NCBI GenBank assembly: GCA_002361365.1
Contig: DEST01000031.1
Span: 1-17,907, forward strand
Direction of reading: 5' to 3'
From: Alphaproteobacteria bacterium UBA3307
Lineage (GTDB): Bacteria; Pseudomonadota; Alphaproteobacteria; RF32; CAG-239
DNA length: 17,907 nucleotides
The position numbers were made by a program, and so were the translations under genes. Every line of letters starts with the position of its first letter. Within the stretch, counting starts at the first letter, position 1. Below are positions 13,462 through 17,907 of the stretch, one piece after another. The notes under the pieces are model-generated. The model was not told the DNA's origin and searched no databases. It saw only the letters and a program-made list of their open reading frames with translations.

Positions 13462-13839
13462 ATGACAGATACAGCACACAGTTCAGCATCAATAACGGCG
13501 CGAGAGCTTTCAAGTTGGCAACCGACACATGGTTCGGCGGATAACGATTTATTGCCTGAGCTGTCCACCATTGTTTCGCGTTCAAGGGATTTGGCGCGTA
13601 ATCATGGTGTGGCGGCCGGTGCGATACAGACTTTAAACGACAATATTGTCGGTGTCGGGTTCAGGTTATCGGCTAAACTGGATTATAAACTCCTCATCTC
13701 GCTTGGCTATGCCGAGAGCTTAAAGAAAAACACACCGCCGACAAACACGGAGACCGAAGAAGATGACGATAAATCCGATGAAAATGGCGACAGACAGCCT
13801 GTTCAACCAGATGGGAATACCTACGACGTACAAAAATAA
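13462..13839 (+). pseudogene. Phage portal protein N-terminus fused to an unrelated tail
   Basis: The first 77 residues match the lambda-like portal family (Phage_portal_2): SSWQPTHGSADNDLLPEL, SRSRDLARNHGVAAGAI and DNIVGVGFRLSAKLD. A portal normally has about 500 residues; here the chain leaves the family after AKLDYKLL and runs into ISLGYAESLKKN and an acidic Thr/Asp/Glu-rich stretch, about 50 residues, to a stop at 13839. That end overlaps the next gene, so it is probably the C-terminus of a protein once encoded just before the head-tail attachment gene. A deletion of several kilobases (rest of portal, protease, capsid) is implied. Confidence 0.75.
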
Positions 13840-14056
13840 GGATATTCGGATTATCCTGACCGAACCTGATGAGATTGTGGGCGTGGGCTTTGTAAATACC
13901 CATTCCCCGTCTCATCGGGCGAGGATAAGAATTTCCGATGCGCCTGAGCTCAAAATCGGCGACAAGATTGATACCGACGACGAAACGTTTACGGTGCATT
14001 CCGAGCCGGTCAAGGATATTCACAAACTGATTTGGAGTTGTGACTTATGCACTTAA
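13784..14056 (+). CDS. Phage head-tail attachment protein, gpFII-like
   Basis: About 90 residues, from the ATG at 13784 (MATDSLFNQMG). An earlier ATG at 13763 is possible. The chain has the size and pattern of FII-like head-tail joining proteins: a short N-terminal helix, then a beta barrel with IRIILTEPDE, ARIRISDAPELKIGDKI, DTDDETFTVHSEP and a final I-x-x-L-I-W-S-C-D-L strand. It is one of the few phage reading frames here without a visible deletion. It overlaps the end of the portal chimera and, by 10 nt, the start of the following tail gene. With no capsid left it has no evident partner. Confidence 0.65.
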   Translation: MATDSLFNQMGIPTTYKNKDIRIILTEPDEIVGVGFVNTHSPSHRARIRISDAPELKIGDKIDTDDETFTVHSEPVKDIHKLIWSCDLCT

Positions 14057-14404
14057 AAGCGGCCTTAGAGGGAAAACTTGATGAACTCTTGGATAAGGAG
14101 TATCAAAACGCCGCTAAAGCTGTGACTGCGGGTATTACCACCAACGGCTTAAAGCTCTCGCTCCGAACGCAAGTCAAAGCGGCAAAACTCGGCTCGTCTT
14201 GCTAACACTTGGCGCGGAGACATTTATCCGAAAGCCAAGAACAGCATTTCGGTTGCCGGTGTGGTTTATACCAAGGCGCAGAAAATACTTGAGGGTTTTG
14301 AGTATGCCTCGGTTATTCGCTCGCAAAACGGCTTTTGGCTTGCCATTCCGACTTTGGCCATAAAAAAGCGCGTGTTTAACAAGCGCATGACACCGGCATT
14401 TTAG
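14047..14404 (+). pseudogene. DUF6441-type phage tail protein, frameshifted
   Basis: Frame one from the ATG at 14047 gives 52 residues (MHLKAALEGKLDELLDKEYQ, then NGLKLSLRTQVKAAKLG) to a TAA at 14203-14205. Shifting by one base, the homology continues as ARLANTWRGDIYPKAKNSIS, VVYTKAQKILEGFEYASVIR and NGFWLAIPT, to a TAG at 14402-14404. LANTWRG, the Y-[ST]-K-A strand and GFWLAIPT are characteristic of the family that follows FII-like genes in lambda-like and GTA-like tail clusters. The shift lies near 14175-14195, close to a short A run. About 118 residues in total, shorter than the family usually is, so an internal deletion is also likely. Confidence 0.7.
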
Positions 14405-14422
14405 CAATGAAACAGGGATTAA

Positions 14423-14599
14423 ATGACAGCAACAGCGAAAAAATTATCAATCAGACTTGAGGCGGTGGGCGGCGATAAGGTGCGGAGTGAGTTTAAGACA
14501 CTCGGTGCAATCGGCAAAAACATCTCCAAAGGCGAAGGCTTATCGCCGCTTTTGGAACAACGCTACGGACTTAATCCGGCTTATGGGAGTTATAGATAA
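14423..14599 (+). pseudogene. Tape-measure protein N-terminus, truncated
   Basis: 58 residues from the ATG at 14423, preceded by AGGGA. The first 35 (KKLSIRLEAVGGDKVRSEFK, then LGAIGKNIS) match the beginning of phage tail tape-measure proteins, which normally run to several hundred residues. The remainder (GEGLSPLLEQRYGLNPAYGS) does not continue that family and looks like the joined C-terminus of another gene. The stop codon abuts the last base of the toxin gene on the other strand, so the second toxin-antitoxin cassette sits exactly where the tail-length gene should continue. Confidence 0.6.
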
Positions 14600-14929
14600 C
14601 TATGCCATTGGTTGTTGATACGCACTACGGATTGTTACAACATCAACGATTTTGCACGTATCATTTGTAATTTTATAAATGATACGGTAGGTATTGCCTC
14701 CGGCATTCATTGTATAAAATATTTGGTGCAAATCGGCAAAAGAAGCATCTAAAGAGGCTTCTGGAATAATTGCTCCTTGCTCAGGAAACGTATCAAGGCT
14801 TTGAATTGTTTGTAACATTCCGTCAAGCCATTTAACGGCGGCAAGCGGATTTCTCGAATACAAATAGTCATAAGAGGCAGTTAAAATATCCTCTGCCTCT
14901 TGAGAAATGATGATTTTATACTTGTTCAT
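14600..14929 (-). CDS. ParE/RelE-family toxin, cassette 2
   Basis: 109 residues of the plasmid-stabilisation ParE/RelE superfamily. Landmarks: N-terminal YKIIISQEAEDILTASYDYL, then NPLAAVKWLDGMLQTIQSLD (two-helix hairpin), FPEQGAIIPE, and the C-terminal strands FYTMNAGGNTYRIIYKITN and IVDVVTIRSAY. The Y-R-I-I-Y-K-I core and a basic C-terminal segment are typical. The frame is intact. It overlaps the antitoxin by 14 nt, antitoxin first. It is distinct in sequence from the toxin of cassette 1, so this is a separate acquisition. ParE-like members poison gyrase and RelE-like members cut mRNA; I cannot decide which applies. Confidence 0.87.
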   Translation of the reverse strand: MNKYKIIISQEAEDILTASYDYLYSRNPLAAVKWLDGMLQTIQSLDTFPEQGAIIPEASLDASFADLHQIFYTMNAGGNTYRIIYKITNDTCKIVDVVTIRSAYQQPMA

Positions 14930-15200
14930 GGCGAGCCTTTAATCTTGCTGATACTTCATCCAAAGTTGAAACGCGACCGGCGGAAATATCTTCCAAACCG
15001 CGCTGAATACTGAGCATTGTTTCAAGCTCATCAATTTTATCGAGTATCTGCTGATAACTTTCGGCATCTTGAACAACTGCAGCAACCTTGCCGTTAATGG
15101 TAATAAATGTCGGACGTTTAACTTGACCGAGTTTTTTGATGATCTCCGATGCCTGTTGGCGGAAGTTGCTTAAAGGCATAATATCTTCAATAATGTTCAT
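14916..15200 (-). CDS. Phd/YefM-type antitoxin, cassette 2
   Basis: 94 residues. The N-terminal half has the PhdYefM pattern: MPLSNFRQQASEIIKKLGQ, then RPTFITINGKVAAVVQDAES, where the strand-G-K-x-A-A-V-V turn is diagnostic. These antitoxins dimerise to bind their own operator; the C-terminal half (about 60-94, Glu- and Arg-rich) folds on the toxin. AGGAG lies 9 nt before the ATG. The promoter at 15231-15259 has a perfect 7-7-7 inverted repeat across the -10 box, fitting autorepression. Confidence 0.9.
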   Translation of the reverse strand: MNIIEDIMPLSNFRQQASEIIKKLGQVKRPTFITINGKVAAVVQDAESYQQILDKIDELETMLSIQRGLEDISAGRVSTLDEVSARLKARHEQV

Positions 15201-15224
15201 TTTATAGACTCCTATTTTGTATTT

Positions 15225-15259
15225 TATTTAATACTAAATTAAATACAGAAAAGAGTCAA
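15225..15259 (-). promoter_or_regulatory. Promoter and palindromic operator of cassette 2
   Basis: On the minus strand TTGACT (15254-15259) is followed after 17 bp by TAGTAT (15231-15236). TATTTAA (15225-15231), a 7-bp spacer and TTAAATA (15239-15245) form a perfect inverted repeat that covers the -10 box, the expected place for Phd/YefM repression. Confidence 0.7.
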
Positions 15260-15271
15260 GAGGAATTTTAT

Positions 15272-15829
15272 ATGACAACAATAACCTTTGATACGGCGCA
15301 GTCGCGCCTAATTTCTGCGAAATCGCCTTCGGCGTCATCTTCGCTAACGCTTCGATTCCCAAAACGTCTGCCTTATCCAACGGTTGAGGGCTATTCCATA
15401 CGACCGGACGAAGCGATTATCCGTACCGATATGGAAGCCGGACCAGCGCGGCAACGGCGCAGATATACGCAAACACCGACTAAAGGGGAACTTTTGGATA
15501 TGATTAGTAATCTTGAAAAGGAGATAAAAATGCCGAGATATTATAAATTTATCAATGGTTTTATGCTAAATTTTTATGATTTTGATATAAGCGAAGAAGA
15601 AGCGTTGGCACAAGGTTATAAAACCGCTAATGAGCCGCCGCAAGATGGCGATGTCGTCTTAATGAGGCAAGCAAAAAATCCGGTTCATGCCGGAATTTGG
15701 CTTGATGTTGACGGCGGCGGTGTTTTGCACTGCGTGCGTGAAATCGGCGTTGTTTTTCAGGATATTGCTTCGCTGAACCTTTGCGGTTGGTTTCTTCACT
15801 CTTACTATAGAGTAAAAGAAAATACTTGA
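15272..15829 (+). pseudogene. Chimera: phage tail protein segment plus NlpC/P60-like C-terminus
   Basis: A 185-residue open frame with AGGA 7 nt before the ATG, built from at least two sources. Residues 28-71 (RFPKRLPYPTVEGYSIRPDE, then MEAGPARQRRRYTQTPT) match small tail proteins of lambda-like and GTA-like clusters. Residues about 122-180 (PQDGDVVLMRQAKNPVHAGI, GGGVLHCVREIGVVFQD, the Y-Y-R end) match the C-terminal half of NlpC/P60 tail-associated peptidases: the His of HAG and the His of LHCVRE are present, the catalytic Cys region is lost. Between them, GGAGA precedes an ATG at 15530 and MPRYYKFINGFMLNFYDFDI starts a stretch I cannot place. Deletions joined these pieces while keeping an open frame. 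Confidence 0.65.
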
Positions 15830-15854
15830 CGGTGCGGAGAATATATGCAATAAT
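15826..15854 (+). promoter_or_regulatory. Promoter of the fic gene
   Basis: TTGACG (15826-15831) is followed after 17 bp by AATAAT (15849-15854). The -10 box falls in the first bases of the palindromic repeat at 15849-15877, so a protein bound to that repeat would block transcription. Confidence 0.5.
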
Positions 15855-15877
15855 CTACGCATAATTTGCGGAGATTA
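15849..15877 (+). repeat. 29-bp palindromic direct repeat, left copy, before fic
   Basis: This copy matches 16985-17013 at 28 of 29 positions. The core 15851-15877 is an inverted repeat, TAATCTACGCA facing TGCGGAGATTA (one mismatched pair). GGAGA in its right arm (15870-15874) is the Shine-Dalgarno sequence of fic, so an RNA hairpin here would cover it. Confidence 0.85.
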
Positions 15878-15880
15878 GAA

Positions 15881-16981
15881 ATGTATATATATGAACATAA
15901 AGACTGGCCAAAATTTATTTGGAATGACAGTAAAATTGCAAATCTACTGGCTGAAGCTTCGTTTGCAGAAGGTCAAATCTTGGGAAAAATGCAAGAATTA
16001 GGATTTAACTTGCAACAGGAAGCTCTTTTGGTTAATTTAACCGAGGAGATTATAAAATCGAGTGAAATCGAGGGAGAAACTCTTAATACAGAGCAAGTTC
16101 GTTCTTCCATTGCCCGACGGCTGAACATTAATAATGAAAACTCCATAACCAGCAGTCATCATATTGATGGTATTGTGAACATGATGATTGATGCAACGCA
16201 TAATTTCAATACTCCGCTAACCTTGGAACGTCTTTACGGTTGGCACGCCGCATTATTCCCGACCGGATACAGTGGAATGTATAAAATTAAGGTTGCCAGC
16301 CTGCGTGATGACCATGATGGCCCGATGCAGGTTGTTTCAAATAAAGGAAGTCACGAAGTTGTTTATTATCAGACACCGGATGCCAAAATCCTACCTGAGT
16401 TTATGCATGATTTCTTAAATTGGATAAATACTGACAGTACGGAAAATCCTTTAATTAAAGCGGCAATAAGCCATTTGTGGTTTATTACATTGCATCCGTT
16501 CGAAGACGGAAACGGTAGAATTGCCCGTGCCATTACCGATATGATGTTGGCAAAAGCCGAAAACACGGCTTATCGTTTCTATAGTATGTCGTCTCAAATT
16601 CAAAAAGAGAAAAACGATTATTATAAAGTTCTCGAATACACTCAAAAAGGTGACTTAGATATCACAAATTGGCTTATTTGGTTCTTAAGGTGTCTGTTAT
16701 CTTCAATAAACAGCTCTCAACAGTTAATTGCAAATATTTTACAGAAGGCAAAATTATGGCAGAAGTTTAACCAAATTCCACTTGATGAAAATCAAAGAAA
16801 AATTATCAATATGTTACTTGATGGTTTTGAGGGAAATTTAACTTCCAGTAAATGGGCTAAAATATGTAAATGTTCACAAGATACAGCAATACGTTCAATT
16901 AAATATATGAAGGATAATAAAATCCTAAAACAAATTGGTGCCGGTCGTAGCACACATTATGTTATAGATTGCGGAGAATAG
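15881..16981 (+). CDS. Fic-family AMP-transferase with DUF4172 domain and C-terminal winged helix
   Basis: 366 residues from the ATG at 15881, set by GGAGA 6 nt upstream. Fic enzymes move AMP, or another nucleotide-derived group, from a nucleotide to a target protein side chain. In order: a DUF4172-type N-terminus (YIYEHKDWPKFIW), the inhibitory helix motif S-x-x-x-E-G (Ser60-Glu64-Gly65), which marks a class with the inhibitor at the N-terminus of the same chain, the flap around MQVVSNKGSHEVVYYQTP, the catalytic HPFEDGNGRIAR (205-216, all consensus residues present), and a C-terminal winged helix (LTSSKWAKICKCSQDTAIRS). No decay is visible. It lies between two palindromic repeats, inside phage debris. 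Autoregulation through the repeats by its winged helix is inference. Confidence 0.93.
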   Translation: MYIYEHKDWPKFIWNDSKIANLLAEASFAEGQILGKMQELGFNLQQEALLVNLTEEIIKSSEIEGETLNTEQVRSSIARRLNINNENSITSSHHIDGIVNMMIDATHNFNTPLTLERLYGWHAALFPTGYSGMYKIKVASLRDDHDGPMQVVSNKGSHEVVYYQTPDAKILPEFMHDFLNWINTDSTENPLIKAAISHLWFITLHPFEDGNGRIARAITDMMLAKAENTAYRFYSMSSQIQKEKNDYYKVLEYTQKGDLDITNWLIWFLRCLLSSINSSQQLIANILQKAKLWQKFNQIPLDENQRKIINMLLDGFEGNLTSSKWAKICKCSQDTAIRSIKYMKDNKILKQIGAGRSTHYVIDCGE

Positions 16982-16984
16982 TTT

Positions 16985-17013
16985 AATAATCTCCGCATAA
17001 TTTGCGGAGATTA
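16985..17013 (+). repeat. 29-bp palindromic direct repeat, right copy, after fic
   Basis: Second copy of the repeat at 15849-15877, 3 nt after the fic stop. Here the inverted repeat is perfect: TAATCTCCGCA (16987-16997) faces TGCGGAGATTA (17003-17013) around a 5-nt loop. TATTTTG follows, so it may also end the fic transcript. The phage tail gene resumes directly after it. Confidence 0.85.
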
Positions 17014-17017
17014 TATT

Positions 17018-17395
17018 TTGCTATACTTTAACTATTTTACAAACCCTTGTCAGCAGTTTTTGGGACGGATGAGCGCGATTATTGAACAGCCGAAAACCGT
17101 TTGGCAGATAATCAAAGAGCAGAAAGTCGATTTAACGATGCCGATAATTTGCCTGATTAACGGTGTGCCGGTATTACGCAAAGACTGGGGCAATGTGTTT
17201 GATGACGGCGAACTTATAAGCATTGTCTCTCTTCCTCTCGGCGGTGGCGGCGGTAAAAAAAGCTCAAATCCGGTGCAAGTTGTCTTAACGGTGGCTGTTA
17301 TTGTCGCCTCGGTTTATACCGGCGGCGCAGTCGGAGCGGCTTATGGCGCGGCTATGGGTGCCGCGGTGGCGAAATTATCGCACAGGACGGCTTAA
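17018..17395 (+). pseudogene. J-like phage tail-tip protein, N-terminal fragment
   Basis: 125 residues if started at TTG 17018; ATG 17069 with GGGACGG just before it is the alternative. The longer form is attractive because NP-x-x-x-x-LGR fits the beginning of the family. Residues about 26-75 form a ubiquitin-like fold (KTVWQIIKEQK, CLINGVPVLRKDWGNVFDDG, ISIVSLPLGGGGGKK), then a hydrophobic Ala/Gly/Val helix (VQVVLTVAVIVASVYTGGAV), the usual start of tail-tip or host-specificity proteins of lambda-like phages and GTAs. These normally exceed 1000 residues. The frame breaks near 17371 with an unrelated-looking KLSHRTA. The 5' end may be cut by the fic cassette, whose right repeat ends 4 nt upstream. 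Confidence 0.7.
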
Positions 17396-17727
17396 AACTC
17401 ACGCTATCCGAGCCGGTGGAATTTACATCTGGCACTAAGAATGTGTTGGCACTCAGGCAAAAGGACGGCTCGCTTTCGGGGCCTTATGAGGTGACGGCAA
17501 CCGAATTAAACACCGAGGTTATGCTGAAAACTCAGCCAGATGCGGAAATTGTACTTGCAAGTGACGGGTATCCCAAACTTAAATCGACTTTGAAAGAATC
17601 GGAAGAAGAACTTGCTAAAATAATAGAAATTGATCCGCTCTGCTACAAAACATATTTTTCGACAAAAGGTTTGAAAAAAGGTAATTTCAGTTTTGATGAC
17701 AGAACATATATCAGATTTAAGTCTTAA
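17371..17727 (+). pseudogene. J-like tail-tip protein, internal fragment after a frameshift and deletion
   Basis: In another frame, EIIAQDGLKLTLSEPVEFTS then NVLALRQKDGSLSGPYEVTA resembles an internal part of the same tail-tip family (ALR-x-x-DGS-x-SGP-[YW]). The intervening majority of the protein is missing, so a large deletion and a frame change coincide near 17371. The last 50 residues (ESEEELAKIIEIDPLCYKTY, then FSTKGLKKGNFSFDDRTYIRF) do not match and are probably the end of a further gene. A GTG at 17416 could start a 103-residue product, but no ribosome-binding site supports it. Its stop at 17727 ends the recognisable prophage. Confidence 0.6.
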
Positions 17728-17766
17728 AATTCGTAAGTTGCTTACTTAGCATCATCAATAAAAAAC

Positions 17767-17790
17767 CTCTCCATTGCGGAGAGTTTTTTA
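17767..17790 (+). terminator. Terminator at the right end of the prophage remnant
   Basis: CTCTCC (17767-17772) pairs with GGAGAG (17778-17783) around ATTGC, preceded by A5 and followed by TTTTTTA. Confidence 0.8.
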
Positions 17791-17827
17791 TAGTTTTTTC
17801 TGTTGAAACATTTTTTTTGAAAGTAAC

Positions 17828-17856
17828 TTGACATAAATGTAAATATATGTTAATTT
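17828..17856 (+). promoter_or_regulatory. Promoter of the gene leaving the window
   Basis: Consensus TTGACA (17828-17833) and, after 17 bp, TAATTT (17851-17856). About 30 nt of leader follow before the ATG at 17894. Confidence 0.5.
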
Positions 17857-17893
17857 TAAATAGTTAGTGTAAACATCTAGAAAGGCTGATATT

Positions 17894-17907
17894 ATGGCTG
17901 AAAATGA
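17894..17907 (+). CDS. Start of a gene truncated by the window edge
   Basis: ATG GCT GAA AAT follows AAAGG at 9 nt spacing and a promoter at 17828-17856. Only M-A-E-N and part of one more codon are present, so the product cannot be named. Confidence 0.5.

Noticed and set aside
13356..13585. Frames on both strands between cassette 1 and the portal start
   Set aside because: They overlap the cassette promoter, the direct repeat and the portal N-terminus in other phases, and have no convincing start sites.
15849..17013. Reading the two fic-flanking palindromes as a CRISPR array
   Set aside because: There are only two copies, 1.1 kb apart, with a single gene between them, no spacer-sized interval and no cas genes.

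Overview
The window looks like a piece of an AT-rich alphaproteobacterial chromosome. The clearest evidence is a full-length CtrA-type response regulator, supported by a YejA/YejB transporter pair and AccA. The prepilin-like protein has an N-terminus (GRSMIEMLGVLAIIGVL) of a kind I associate with uncultured, host-associated, low-GC alphaproteobacteria. That placement is inference.

Positions 1-8783 are ordinary chromosome. Two short tandem paralogs of unknown function (311-649, 837-1247) each have their own terminator. They are followed by a small unknown gene (1308-1835), then convergent accA (minus). Divergent from accA is a plus-strand run: a two-helix membrane protein with a long acidic tail (3105-4481), yejA and yejB. 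The other two transporter genes, yejE and yejF, are not here. On the minus strand, ctrA is followed after 23 nt by a type IV prepilin-like gene, so the two are probably co-transcribed.

Positions 9001-9356 hold tRNA-Glu(CTC) and an unusual tail. The 3' end of the tRNA is repeated directly 247 bp downstream and once in inverted orientation, with three strong hairpin terminators between or beside the copies. Next comes a self-contained locus (9561-12036): a strong promoter, a roughly 147-nt leader with competing hairpins, two paralogous genes of a family I do not recognise, and a terminator. The two proteins share a repeated module (CLT ... F-x-DG), three copies in the first and two in the second.

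Positions 12025-17727 are a badly degraded lambda/GTA-like prophage. It keeps recognisable order: serine recombinase remnant (minus), DNA methyltransferase C-terminus fused to small terminase, portal N-terminus, head-tail attachment protein, DUF6441-type tail protein, tape-measure N-terminus, a tail protein fused to an NlpC/P60-like C-terminus, and a J-like tail-tip protein. Almost all are deletion chimeras or frameshifted. Three apparently intact toxin-type modules sit in the wreck: a ParD-like/RelE pair bounded by 15-bp direct repeats, a Phd-YefM/ParE pair whose promoter contains a palindromic operator, and a DUF4172-type Fic gene bounded by 29-bp near-identical palindromic repeats. The structural genes have decayed while the toxin modules have stayed open. 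The window ends with a terminator, a new promoter and the first codons of another gene.
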